Below are positions 1 through 11,889 of a stretch of DNA of 64,000 bases, one piece after another (the stretch's first letter is position 1; each line of letters starts with the position of its first letter). Made by a program: the position numbers and the translations under genes. The notes below the pieces were generated by a model that ran no database searches, was not told where the DNA came from, and was given only the letters and a program-made list of their open reading frames with translations. This DNA is from Sipunculus nudus (taxonomy: Eukaryota; Annelida; Sipuncula; Golfingiida; Sipunculidae): positions 15,411,882 to 15,475,881 of the forward strand of contig CM049317.1 in assembly GCA_026874595.1 (NCBI GenBank), in the 5' to 3' direction.

Positions 1-843
1 ACATAGGAATTAGAATTAAAGTGCAGAGACATGAGCTGACAAGCAAGAAAGTAATCCTTTAGAATCAATGGCTTGTAATATGATTATACACTCAGAAAAA
101 CATAAAAAGCTAACTGTTCTAGAAAAAAAAAGAAACAAAAAAATAAAAGCAGACAGATATCAGGCTATTTCCATATTTGGTTACTTCCTGTTTCTGTGAC
201 TTCCTGTTTATGTGAAAGGAATGGGATAATTGGTGGCACCAACAAGGGACATTTCGACGGCTAGTCAAATAAAACATTGACAAAGCCTAAATCGAAAAAA
301 AAAAAAGTCCCAAAAAAAGGGTGCGTTTCTGTATTATGAATCTGCATAGCAGATGTTCGTAAATACATTTCCTGATGCATGTTTGCAAGTACAACATCTC
401 CTGCACCCTGGTTTCTTTTTGCTGCATTTACTTTGGTAAAAAGGCACATTTTCTCTTTTTATCATCAGCAGACTGGTGTAACAGCATCCACTGCTGAGTT
501 TGATGATTTTCTTCTTCTGCATCAGTCAACCAGACTCCGCATCACTATATATATTTTTTATTCTGTCTATGATATGTTGCTTACCTGAGCGAGAAGAAAG
601 GAAATAAATGTAATGAGAGGGGTAAATGTGTAGGGATGATCATGTTTGTGTTTAAACAGAGAAGAATATTCCAATTTCAACAGTGCTGCAAGCTAATTTA
701 AAATGCTATCATGCAATCTCCTAATTTGAAATACGATTATCAGATTTTTTTTTTATTATGAGGGAGTGTTTTACATCTAACATTACCCTCCTAAAAAAGT
801 CTTTTCATCAAATGATAGGTAAATGGTGGCACAACTGAATGAG
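1..843. other. AT-rich non-coding stretch, no gene seen
   Basis: No open frame above about 70 codons and no recognisable repeat unit. Short A and T homopolymers are present, for example near 293-306 and 747-757. I see nothing that supports a gene. Confidence 0.5.
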
Positions 844-1034
844 AACAGAGCACTATGTTATTATTATTATTCCACTGTAAAGCTATGTTATTATTATTAA
901 TCCACTACAATGCTATGTTATTATTTTTATTCAACTGCAATTTAATGCTATGTTATTATTATTATTCTACAGCAATTTAATGCTATGTTATTATTATAAT
1001 TCCACTGCAATGCTATGTTATTATTATTATTCCC
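844..1034. repeat. Degenerate minisatellite, 30-37 bp unit
   Basis: About five copies of a unit built on GCTATGTTATTATTATTATT followed by CCACTGCAA-like spacers. Unit length varies because the ATT run and the AATTTAATG spacer vary. Confidence 0.8.
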
Positions 1035-1430
1035 TTTCATTTGTGTGTTAAAATGTCACATTTTAGGCAAAGAAGGGTGATGATCTGTTGAACTACACTT
1101 CACAGGCAGTAAATGAAATCCTGTGAAAGACCCAAACACTTATGATGTATTAAGAGAAATACCCCAGTTCAGCTAGTTGTTGACAGGGGGCACTGATTAC
1201 TGCCTCCTTGTCCACTTAACCATCAGTATGCCTGAAGCAGTGTTTGGTATAATGTGGTGTAAACTAGTTATTTTCTCCAGTCTAAAGGCAAATTCTGTCA
1301 CAAAACCATTGGCTGAGAATTGTGAATTGCATGCATACTGACTTGGTCAGTCTAGTCTAGAGGGTTAAGGACACCATTCATCACTGGTCCTGGGATGCTG
1401 GAAAAGTTCCCACCTATAATGTGGAACACA

Positions 1431-2276
1431 AGTCTACAATGACCTTGAAAATCAAGGTCAGGATCACCAGTTTTCAAACATGTCAGAGATCTTGAACAAA
1501 TTTTGAGGGGAGAAAATAACAACAAATGCAGTTCAGCAAAAGTTATGGGGTTAACAATATTTCAACAAAAATCCCATAATCCCAAAGATTTAATGTTGAA
1601 GATCAAGGTCACCAATTTTCAAACATGTCAGAGACCTTGAAAGAAATGATTTCTTTATCAAATTTGAGGTTAAAGATGCAGTACCTCAGAAGTTATAGGG
1701 TTAAAAAGAGTCCCTTGCTTTGGCAAATTTGACCTGGTAAGTCATGGTCAAGGTCACTTTTTTTTAACTTGGATTTTACTATGGATGTATCAAATTTAAT
1801 GAAAAAATATTAAGTACCGGTACTTCAAAAGTATCATGGTTCACAAAATTTAAATTATATAGATCACTCTCTTGTTAATTGGACGAGATGGCATTATAAA
1901 AGTGTATACAAAAAACAAGAAAATGCCTCCATTTTCCTCTACAGAACAAGAGCTATTCTAGATCTTAAAATAGTGAACCTGATCTTAAGACCAATCCATC
2001 CATCTCTCTTGAGATCTCCAAAGTTTTGTGTGATTTTCACCTAAATCAAATTAAGTCCAGTCAAGGTCACTCATCTTGTAATGGTCATGACCACATTTTA
2101 TAAAGACTGTCCTCTTACCTAAATCTATGCACTGGTAAAATTGAAAAATAAAGTCTGTGAAATATTATTTTAATAATTTTGCCCCCAAGTATTCTCCAAA
2201 TCAGCTGTTTATTGGAACTACTATGCTGAAACAATGGGCCTAGTATCACAGACTTTCAGTCTGGGGATACAATTAG
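1431..2276 (+). mobile_element. Family B non-autonomous element, 3' part (copy 1)
   Basis: The right end carries a hairpin: GTATCACAGACT (2243-2254) pairs imperfectly with AGTCTGGGGATAC (2258-2270), followed by AATTAG. The interior repeats blocks containing TCAAGGTCA, the phrase TTTTCAAACATGTCAGAGA (twice) and a stretch near 2100-2165 similar to 41945-42020 and 56695-56755. No protein is encoded. The left end is not defined, and 1035-1430 may be flank or a decayed part. The Helentron-like class is inferred from better-preserved relatives in this window. Confidence 0.5.
1440..1460. promoter_or_regulatory. Palindromic nuclear-receptor-type site inside a repeat
   Basis: TGACCTTGA, three A, then TCAAGGTCA: a perfect inverted pair of the extended half-site TCAAGGTCA known for ERR and NR5A-type receptors. 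More single TCAAGGTCA copies lie at 1603-1611, 1748-1756 and 2061-2069. The sequence match is visible; any binding is inference. Confidence 0.4.
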
Positions 2277-2829
2277 AACATATCTCTCTGCCTGAGCCCA
2301 ATTAATATTCCACTCATAAACACACTGCCTACTAACAATGATTTAAGCATTACATTCAAATGAAATATTAAAGAAAAAATAATCATCTGCCTGATAAAAA
2401 GTCATCAACCGCAATATTCCATTAATGCAGCCAGTTAATGACAATGCTGGTAACCACAATATACTTACAAATCTGATTCCGCCATTTTGTTTATAAAGGA
2501 CTTTGTGATCATTTATCATATCACGATAAAATTGAATACTTTAATAAACATACCAGCATGGTGCGGCCAAACACCGTTGTCCTTCCCCCAAATTTGAACC
2601 TTTGTCTGTCCTCTGATATAGCCACACATGTAATCTACTTGGACAATAGGATCACCTGTGCACAATTTTGTGTGATGGCGCCAAAAGAATCCATATAAAA
2701 TAACACAATGTTTTATTCTCATTAGGGAATGAAGTTCCAGCTGGCTCAATTGTCTTTTTTTTGTGGCAGCCATGTTAATTTAATATAAATTAAATAACAC
2801 GTCATGTGTCAGGGACCCACAGGCACAGT
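2277..2829. other. Non-coding, no recognisable element
   Basis: Mixed-composition DNA. An 85-codon open frame on the minus strand (2516-2773) has no recognisable domain and I do not call it a gene. Confidence 0.4.
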
Positions 2830-3020
2830 GCCTGTGCTTTTAAGTGTAATTAATATACAGACACACATGTCTGCATATGTTTCTATGTATAAAAAGTATG
2901 TCTGTATGTGTATGTATGCAAACTTTCTGCTTGTACACGTGTTTGTTAGTATGTGTCAGTTATTTGTGTATGTTTGTCAATGTCTGTAAGTTTGTCTGTG
3001 TGTTTGCGCCTCTGCCTGCA
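2830..3020. repeat. Degenerate TG-rich repeat
   Basis: Diverged copies of short TGTCTGTATGTGTTTGTCAGT-like words, related in style to the 58-bp array that starts 400 bases downstream. Overlapping open frames here are by-products of the low-complexity sequence. Confidence 0.5.
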
Positions 3021-3414
3021 TCTGAGAATCCTCTCCTGTGGTCAATAAATCCTGATGTGACCTTCTTTTCACTTGTTTTGACATACCTTCTGAGTACAAC
3101 AGCAAAATAGAAGGGGGTTAAAATATATTCTACCTGGAGGTACCCCACATAAGGAAACAGTGTTGTTCACAGTGGATGCACAATTCTGAAACTTGTGTCC
3201 GAACATATTGCAAAACAACTAAAAGATGGTGCTAAGCATTCCACTTACAATCTATGTAAAAAAATGGAGAAATACCAAATTTAGTGATTTATGTATGCCT
3301 GGGAGTCATTTCACAAACTATTCTCTTCAACCTGGAGGGCAGGGGGATGGGGATAAAACGGTTTCGCACACCAGATAGTTCATATCAGGATTTCTTTGTA
3401 ATCAATTACAGGTG
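3021..3414. other. Spacer between related TG-rich arrays
   Basis: Ordinary mixed sequence with no repeat unit and no open frame with coding character. Confidence 0.4.
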
Positions 3415-3930
3415 ATTGTCAAGTTTCAGCATGTCTGGTTGTGTTTGTCAGTTTGTTAACATATTTGGTTGTTTATTTTCAGTGTGTCAGCATGTCTGGT
3501 TGTTTTGTCAGTTTGTCAAAATATCTGGTTGTTTTTGTCAGTTTGTCAGCATGTCTGGTTGTGTTTGTCTGTGTCAACATGTCTGGTTGTTTCTGTCAGT
3601 TTGTCAGCATGTCTGGTTGTGTTTGTCTGTGTCAACATGTCTGGTTGTTTCTGTCAGTTTGTCAGCATGTCTGGTTGTGTTTGTCTGTGTCAACATGTGT
3701 GGTTGTTTCTGTCAGTTTGTCAGCATGTCTAATTGTGTTTGTCTATGTCAGCACTGCTGTGTTTGTTTGTCAGTTTGTCTGCCTGTCTAGTTATATTTGT
3801 CAGCAAGTTCTTCTTGTCTTTGTATTTGTTGAAGGTCAACTTGTGTTTGTCAGGGTCTGCAAGCAGTTGTCAATGTGTCTGTATGTGTTTGTCAGTGTCA
3901 TTTTCACTGGTTGTGATTTTATTCAGGGCC
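3415..3930. repeat. 58-bp minisatellite with 29-bp half units
   Basis: The phrase GTTTGTCAGCATGTCTGG starts at 3541, 3599, 3657 and 3715, an exact 58-bp period. Each unit holds a second half with GTGTCAACATGTCTGGTTGT, so the ancestral unit was probably 29 bp. Copies decay towards both edges. Three overlapping plus-strand open frames of 87-164 codons read through it and encode only Cys/Val/Ser-rich repeats. Confidence 0.85.
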
Positions 3931-5842
3931 TGTAATAAGTGGTAAGTTTTAAATGTCTAAAATGTGAAGTTTTCCATGTATTTAACTCATGTATTTAATT
4001 TGATTTTCAATCTGTATTTTGTCTGATATGGCACAACACTGTAAAAAGTATCTTCAAACCATTTAACAAGCTTACGGCTGTAATACTGGTTATAAGGCTG
4101 TTTTCCTTCAAGGTGCGTCTTATAGTAGTTCAGATTTTACATAGATAACATATTTCATAGATAATCTATTTCATAGATTTTACATATATAACCCACCTCA
4201 CAGAACCAAACACTCATCTTTATAACCAATGATGTGCCATTTATTTTCTTTTAATGAAAACACTTCTGCAGAATTTCAGGGATAGGTCTTTAGCCTAATT
4301 ATTGGTGGCAGAAGCAGTCTGAATGAAAGCAACTGTGAAATAAAGGTAACCGTGAATAATCCTGAAGTAATAACCTGTTGTTGTGTGATAAGTGCAACTA
4401 TGAAATTTATGAAACCATGGACCTTCAGCTCTGATGAAAATGATTTAACCATTAACCTGTGTCACACAGCGTAGTAAATATTACAATTTATAGTCAACCA
4501 TTACATCAGCTCAACAACGGTTATATATTAATGTGTACCTATAGTGGAGTAACAGCATTACACAACCAGGGCTTTTGTCCCTTCAAAGATTTGTAATATT
4601 TTAAAGAGTTATTACACCATTCACACAATATACTATCAAACTTACCTTAAAATCAATGTTTAAGGAACTTCATGTTCATTTCCTATGTGAAATATTTTAA
4701 CATTTGCCTCACTACCTTCTAATATAGACCACGCCAGTTTCTCACTTGCTGTGCACTACCAACATCCTTCACTTTTTTAACAATTATCAAAAAGGAGGAA
4801 TGGGTATTCAGTAACAAGCGAGATTAACCTCAGCCAGTTATCAGCGAGTCAAATTTCTCTCTGTTTTCACGAAACAAAAAAGCCAACCATAACAACCCTC
4901 AGGTTATTGAGTAGTCCGGAATGAACCTAGTATGTCAGAGATTTTAATGGTTCTGATTATTCTAGCGGATAAAACAGTTATTATAAACTAAAAATATTTG
5001 TAAATACACTCAGGGCTCCCCCAGGCTGATTTTCTACGATCACATTTCAGAAATCTACCCATAATCCTCAGAGATCAATTCAGTGGAATGTTAACCCTTG
5101 CAGCTACAAAAAAGTAATGACTACTTAGTGGCAGGTTTTTGTGCATTAAAATTCAAAGAAATATTTGATGAATTGTAACAAACCCTCAATTTCTCAACTG
5201 ACAAGCGTTATGCTCAATGGTAATTCAGAATGATTGGTCCCTTAATTACAGTCATTTTTGTCTATTTGGCCAACATGATCTGTAAAGAGCTCATCAGCCA
5301 GAATGATTCAGTTGTCTTGCTGTGCATTTTTTGCTGCATCTCTTTTTTATGAAGAATAGGTCTTGTAGATGGCACTGTCAGTCACATGAAGATGAAGGTT
5401 ACCTTATGACAAAGGTAATTTTGCTGTTATTTAACATGAGTTTTTAGGTTTACAAGCACAGGACTGCAGTATTTTAACCTGTTTACAGGTTAGTACACTT
5501 GGGTAGGTGTACTTCTACTTGAAATTTGTACTTAAGTACAGGATGGTTTGCCTTTTCCGTGGTAAAGGCAAACCATTTTCGAATCTATTTGATAATGTTT
5601 TTCATGGCAATCTAAAGCGTTTTCTTACCATTTTGGACAAAGCATTTTGGATCAAGCTCAGGAGGTGGTTTCAAAACGTTTTCACCAATGTTTTATCTGC
5701 TTTGCTTAACTGTCATGTGAATGCCTGGAAAATTTTCAAAACAATTTGAAAACAATTTCTGCGTTATGCCCTTGTGAACCCACTAAAACGTTTTGACCAT
5801 ATCGCTTTGCAGAAATTGGTTTGAAAATGTTTGCCCTCTTTA
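3931..5842. other. Non-coding stretch, no gene seen
   Basis: No tandem or inverted structure large enough to call. An 80-codon plus-strand frame at 5507-5749 has no recognisable domain. GTACTTAAGTACA near 5528-5540 resembles words used in the arrays further right. Confidence 0.4.
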
Positions 5843-5935
5843 CTTGTACTCTTTTATACACCCTTTGTACTTGTACTCTTTTATACACCTTCTGTAATTG
5901 TACTTTTTTATACACCCTTTGTACTCAGGGATCAT
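5843..5935. repeat. Short 26-27-bp array related to the 6.4 kb array
   Basis: Three to four copies of TTTGTACTTGTACTCTTTTA plus ACACCC. It shares TGTACTTGTACTC with the large 27-bp array 500 bases downstream, so both probably derive from one seed. Confidence 0.75.
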
Positions 5936-6424
5936 CCTACTTTCATATGTTCACCTTTCCGATGGAAAGGCATTAATACAGGTTTGCCTTTCTGCAAAAT
6001 ATCTTGCCTTTCCGCTAAAGATGCATCCTACAATCAAATATAACTTATCAAAGTCACACTCTCAGTGTTAACCTGATTCTGCCAGCCATCTCACATGCCA
6101 TCCAACATGAACTGAATGTTTTCAATAACAACACTGTTATACCAGAATCACTATGGTGCAGTAAAAATAAAAGGACAAAATAGGAGATGAGGGCTTCAAT
6201 GCCAGAAAACATAAGAAATTATAGACCATTTTTATAGGAAAATACAGGAAATATAGGTGGTCTGTGGAACATCACCTGCTAAATATTTTCTTTCTGTGTC
6301 ACTACGTATCAGCCACTAATGTGGACAACATCACCTTTTAAACAAATGGGTGTAAAATAAAAAATGCCTTTCTGTGCACATTTTTGCCTGTCTGAGACGG
6401 GCAGAAAGGCCTTATTTTGCCCCC
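5936..6424. other. Spacer between the two TGTACTTGTACTC arrays
   Basis: Non-repetitive except for short words such as TGCCTTTCYG that recur near 5950-6010 and 6365-6415. No gene. Confidence 0.35.
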
Positions 6425-7310
6425 TGGTACTTGAGCCCTTTATAGACCCTCTGTACTTGTACTCAAGTAAAGACCCTCTGTACTTGTGATCAAGTGAATT
6501 CCCACTGTTCATAAACTCCCGTAAAGAACCTCTGAACTTGTGCTCAAGTAAAGATCCTCTTTACTGGTACTCAAGTGAAGACACTGTACTTGAACTTAAG
6601 TGAAGACCCTCTTAACTTGTACTTAAGAAAGACCCTCTGTACTTGTACTCAAGAAAGACCCTGTGTACTTGTACTCAATCAAAGACCCTCTGTACTTGTA
6701 CTCAAGAAAGACCCTCTGTACTTGTACTCAATCAAAGACCCTCTGTACTTATTCTTAATCAAAGACTCTGTACTTGTACTCAACAAAGACTCTCTGTACT
6801 TGTACTCAATCAAAGGCCCTTCGTACTTGTTTTCAATCAAAGACCCTCTGTACTTGTACTCAAGAAAGACCCTCTGTACTTGTACTCAATCAAAGACCCT
6901 CTGTACTTGTACTCAATCAAAGACCCTCTGTACTTGTACTCAATCAAAGACCCTCTATACTTGTACTCAATCAAAGACCCTCTGTACTTGTACTCAATCA
7001 AAGACCCTCTGTACTTGTACTCAATCAAAGACCCTCTGTACTTGTACTCAATCAAAGACCCTCTGTACTTGTACTCAATCAAAGACCCTCTGTACTTGTA
7101 CTCAATCAAAGACCCTCTGTACTTGTACTCAATCAAAGACTCTCTGTACTTGTTCTCAATCAAAGACTCTCTGTACTTGTTCTCAATCAAAGACTCTCTG
7201 TGCTTGTACTCAATCAAAGACCCCCCTGTGCCTAGACAGACCCCCCACCCTTCATGTATTTTGCAAAGATATACTGTACTTGTATTCAAGTAAAGACCTC
7301 AAGTACTTGT
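6425..7310. repeat. 27-bp minisatellite, about 32 copies
   Basis: The unit contains TGTACTTGTACTCAATCAAA then GACCCTC. The phrase CAATCAAAG recurs every 27 bases (for example 6887, 6914). The left part (6425-6860) is diverged with CAAGAAAGAC and CAAGTAAAGAC variants; the core at 6860-7140 is nearly uniform. Because 27 is a multiple of three, all frames stay open, giving 150-294-codon frames on both strands that encode only repeats such as LYLYSIKDP. I do not call a protein. Confidence 0.95.
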
Positions 7311-7524
7311 ACTTGTATTTGTCAATGAACCTGTACATAGGTCATCTGTTATTGATACAACCCTATAATGTTGAGGATTTCCCCATTCAGTCTTTGCGGC
7401 TGAGATGGACATCAACACAACACCTTGCAATGTTTGCTATGCTAACTACAATCATATGATCCTGCACAAATTCCCAGCGATTTGCTAAAGACCGTGTTCT
7501 CCAAACATCTGCTGATAAAAACAC

Positions 7525-7870
7525 TCATTCATTTTGCTCTCCTCATTTTGCTCTCATTTTTATTTAGCAGCATACCTTAATTTGGCTTTCAGGTACATAA
7601 TGGTACACTTTTCTTTTTATTCTCAGTTACCCTTTGCACTACATAAATCTTTTGTCATGTTCATTTTGCTCCAAGTTTCATTAAGTTCTCAGGTTCATTT
7701 TGTTCTCAGGTTCATTTTGCTTTCAAGTTCATTTAACTCATGTTCATTTTGCTCTCAATATCCTTTTGCTTTAAAGGTCATTTTGTTCTGTTACACTTTG
7801 CTCCAAGATTCATTTTGCCATGATTCTTAATTTTCCTCTCAGCTTCACTATACCCATAGTTTCACTTTGT
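7525..7870. repeat. Degenerate TTCATTTTGCTCTCA repeat
   Basis: Roughly 15-base words TTCATTTTGCTCTCA, TTCATTTTGTTCTCAGG and CTTTCAAGTTCATTTAAC recur about a dozen times with variable spacing. This is an old minisatellite. The 98-codon frame over it is not a gene. Confidence 0.65.
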
Positions 7871-8353
7871 CTGAAACTGTGTTCTCAGGAGTAAAGTTCC
7901 TTCCCTAATTCCCAATTCAACCACTTTTTCTGTGCACCTCAGTTTCATAATGGAAAACGACAAACATAATTTGAGATATGATGAAAATTGAAATACACCT
8001 GACAAAGTATGATATATATGGTTTAAATGCGCAATATTGTATTACATCTTTGAGAACCACCAGATTAGCTTTCACAAACAATTTAATTATGTAATGTATG
8101 ATATTTACGAAAAAAAATACCTTTACAACATCCGAGTCAATTAACCAGCTGGGTTCAGCATGTTACATGAAACCAGCTGTGCAGCTAATGTTTTGTTACA
8201 TAGCAAATGAGTTCTATTGTTCTATACTGTTATACTGTATCATACTTGACTAAAATTAATTGATCTTTTTTGTCTAGCTTCTGTGCTGATTGCATCTGGG
8301 ATGTGATGCTGATTTATGCCCAAACCATGACATAGAAGGTACACACCTGTGTG
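7871..8353. other. Non-coding, no recognisable element
   Basis: AT-rich unique-looking sequence between the degenerate array and the inverted-repeat element. Nothing supports a gene. Confidence 0.35.
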
Positions 8354-8942
8354 TATAGTCTTTCCCAGTACCCGTGTCCGCATGTTTTCCGGGATAATTT
8401 TTCATACAAGTAAAGCAGTGTAAACCTTTCTTGTCCACTGGTTGCAGGAGCTATTCCGCCGACTACCTGTGTAAAAAGTAATGCCTTACCTTGCCTTGAT
8501 TTTATATGAGACGAATAATTCAAAATATGACGAACCAAGTTACAGCATTTACGACTTATTCCTTGCCTGAGAAACTGATAATAAACAAGAAAGTCAAACT
8601 TATGACGTCATTCAATTGAAGATGACACGCATGCGATCACTGTGACGTCTTTGTGACGTCACTGTTGTCTAACAAACACCAAACGCAGCCATAGACATGG
8701 AAAGTGTATCATGGAGGAATGTACTGCCCAGCAGTGCCGGGAAGATGCCTGCCACGGTATTTCAGCATAAATAACGCAATAGAGTCGCAAAGTAAATAAG
8801 TATATCATGATATATAACTACTTTACACCAAATCGGCGGAATATCTGTTTATCTACTTCAGGCCAAAGGACATTTTTAAAGAATATTCTGAAAATAATCA
8901 AAGCGAAAAAACATGCGGACACGGGTACTGGGACTGACTATA
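8354..8942. mobile_element. 589-bp TIR element (MITE-like) carrying two CRE palindromes
   Basis: 35-base terminal inverted repeats match at 33 positions: left 8354-8388, right 8908-8942, core CAGTACCCGTGTCCGCATG. The ends read TATAGTC, so a TA-type target duplication is possible but not provable. There is no transposase, so it is non-autonomous. The interior contains two full TGACGTCA sites (8603-8610, 8654-8661) and one TGACGTCT (8643-8650). Superfamily is not assigned; Tc1/mariner-like is a guess from the TA at the ends. Confidence 0.8.
8603..8661. promoter_or_regulatory. CRE-type sites cluster (TGACGTCA x2, TGACGTCT)
   Basis: Two perfect 8-bp cAMP-response-element palindromes and one single-mismatch copy within 59 bases, inside the TIR element. 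TGACGTCA is the classic CREB/ATF consensus. Function here is inference. Confidence 0.45.
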
Positions 8943-10820
8943 CCTAAATACAAGTTTCGAGATATAATAAAGATTAAAGCAGTTTGACATGCACCCACCA
9001 TTAACATATCATTTTAAAACCAAATAAAAAACAAAAACAGACACAGGTGTATATGACAGTCTCTGTCTCCCATTCCTTTTTTTTCTTTTTTTTTCTTTAT
9101 GTTATCATAACAGACTCAGTTCAGGCAGAGTACTAAGTGCAGACTGTCTGAAAATGGGGTGTCTGCCATTTTCTGCTCTTAATTTCCTTATAAATGTGGA
9201 GGATCTGAGTTAAAGTATGGATTAAGAAAACAGAGGAAACATTCATCACACTTTTCACAGATGATAAATGTAATTTATGGTATAAAATAAAAACTTTCAT
9301 CATCATCATCACTGCTATCATCTTCATCATCATGAGCAAGGTATTTAATTAATATTCCGGTACAGGTGCCATATATGGTGGAGAACAAGGGTTGCAACAC
9401 TTCAAATTCATTTATTTTACTAGCTGTAAGTATAAAAGTACTGAAAATTACAAACTAATCTCCTTCAGTGAGTAGTACTGGTGTCCAGTTCTGTTGAAAA
9501 CGACATATCTTTTGTGACTGGATAAATAACGTCTGTGAGCAGCTTTATAATGACAAACATTGGAAAAAGGCTGTTGATTATAAATACCATGTAGAAAATT
9601 ACAGGCAATAAATACTGTGAGATGCATTGTTAGTCAGCTGATAAAAGGTAATGGTGGCATGGTATTTTTGTAAAAATAAATATATACATACTTTCTGATA
9701 AAATATCCATTTTCATATAAAAATTCAGTCTTGCAACATGGAACTTTCTTTAAATTCTAGGGATTTCTGACAGTTTTTCTTGATGTAGCTTTGCTTCTTA
9801 ATGTTCATTTAAATGTTTCTCCTCTTATTCACCCCAAAAATATATATGGCAAATAAAAGAAAACGGGAAAGAACACAGGGTCTCATATTCCAATGAAAGT
9901 AACTGAGAGTGCCACGTAATACCTGATAAAACATCTCGACTGTGGTCTTCAGTTAAATCTCATCTAAAAAATGAAACCTTGTAAAATCTCTTAAAAAAAG
10001 CACACCTGCTTCTCTTCCTGGATTGATGGAAAACTGCAGATTATTTTAACCTTCCCCAGACATAGAGATGACTATATAAACTATCTGCTCTGTATTAAAT
10101 ATAACCTATCCCCTTACACCAAGCAGTCCAGGTGTCACTGGTAGACCAATCCCTCTGTATTTTTATCTGTAAAGAAAGTGTATCTGTCACAACTGTACAA
10201 AATGAATGGTAATTATATCAGTATCAGTTTAACATAATGTTTTATGTAAAAGAGTACGGAATAGAACATAAACACACAAAGGCAAAGAAAACTCTGAAGA
10301 CAGACAGCCTCTATCATGCAGCCCTGAGAGAAAAAAAAAACATTTTTTAAGGTTTGGGTAATGCCAAATAGATGGCACCATCTACAAATAAAGACAGCTA
10401 TACAATATAAAATAATATATAATTAAGAAATTTCTAACATATTTTTATCTTCTTCTCAAAAATTTCCTTTGAAAATTCAAATAATCCAAATTTTCAATAC
10501 CATGTGAATGTTGATTTCCTTAAATTTTGCAAAAACATAAGTTTTTTTTCCAGAAAATTACCCCCCCCCCCCCATACCTTAGAAACACAACATTAACATG
10601 AACATGATTTGGTGAAAACATTTGCTTATATCAAGAAGACAAAGTACAATAATTGTAATGACTAGGTCCTGGAACAGTCTTTTTCCATATGCAGATGACC
10701 AACTCTCAATCCTCATTAAACTAGAATACAGGCAGTCAACAAGTGACTATGTGTATCAGCCATATCACAGAGGCATGGGTAAGTAAGGCATCAAATGTTC
10801 CTGACCTGACATGACTCCAA
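8943..10820. other. Non-coding stretch with simple-sequence patches
   Basis: Contains a T-rich run (9076-9100), a short CATCAT patch (9297-9335) and a poly-C tract of about 14 (10560-10574). No gene-like frame. Confidence 0.4.
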
Positions 10821-11740
10821 ATTTGGGGCATCAGTGATGCAAATTTAACTCCTCAAATATGTGCAATTTTGATCAAAAACAGTTCTACAGACCTATACAC
10901 CATATACAAAATTTCAGGCCGAGACACCAATCCAATACTGAGAAAAAGTGCATCAATGTATTATATAAAGAAGTAACAGCATGTGGTGCCACCTGTCTGG
11001 TCTACAAGATTACTCTTCAAAATTGATGGATATGCCAAATTTCACACAAAAACATTGAACCAATCCTTAGATATGAGCAATTTTCACAAAAAACAGATGC
11101 AAGGCTGGATGCCATGTGAAAACAATTACAAATGGCGCCACTAGTATTGAGTAAGAGATGGAGGTTTGCAAGATCTGTGGACATGCACAAATTCAGGCCA
11201 ATATGGCAAACCACTCCTGAGAAAAGGCATCAATGTATTCTTTGAAAACTGAAAGGTAGGTGGTGCCACCTGTCCAAACTACAAGATTACTCTCCGAGAA
11301 GGATATACATGCCAAATTTCAGAACAATACATCAAACCACTCCTGAGATATAAGCAAACGTACAGATGGACACCACATGCAAACAATTGCAAATGGTGCC
11401 ACCAGTCTTGAGTATGAGATGGAGGTATCCAAGATCTGTGGACATGCACAATTTCAGCCCAAAACATTGAACATATCACTTAGACAAACAGATGGCATGG
11501 ATGGACGCCATGCAAATATCATTGTAGGTGGCACCACCAGTCTCAAGTATGAGATAGAGAGATCCAGGATCTATAGACATGCATTATTTCAGCTCAATAC
11601 ATTGAACCACTCCTGAGATATGGGCTGTTATCCCTAAGCTACCAAGATTCACACTGCAAAGAAAGGATTGCAGGTGGTGCCATCTGTCTTTGTTACATAC
11701 AAATACACAGGTGAGTGAATAACTATGCAGGGTTTTGATA
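10821..11740. repeat. Family C repeat: GGTGGYRCCACC-centred tandem units of 128-148 bp
   Basis: The palindrome or a near copy is centred at about 10988, 11136, 11264, 11397, 11532 and 11678. Between copies run shared phrases such as GAGTATGAGATGGAGG, GTGGACATGCACAATTTC and CAACCACTCCTGAGA. The double unit is 277 bp (TACAAGATTACTC at 11003 and 11280). The same family recurs at 41035-41525. No coding capacity; it probably belongs to a non-autonomous element whose ends I cannot place. Confidence 0.75.
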
Positions 11741-11889
11741 AGATTGTTTCAGAGGGTCTCAGAGGAGTTTTATGAAAACAAGTGCAGCAGCTGCAGCAGA
11801 ACCAATGTAAAAAATAGAATATGCAAAGCTCTGTTTTGGCAGATACAATTTTGACTTTACATCTAATTTGATTGCCAGTAGCAGTTCAG

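Noticed and set aside
3416-3935. Cys/Val-rich frames of 124 and 164 codons over the 58-bp array
   Set aside because: Low-complexity read-through in overlapping frames of the same strand, with no conserved motif. Looks like a period effect, not a secreted Cys-rich protein.
6575-7459. Open frame of 294 codons, and overlapping frames of 216, 153 and 150 codons, over the 27-bp array
   Set aside because: All frames on both strands stay open because the period is a multiple of three. The products are pure repeats without a domain, and codon use simply follows the repeat.
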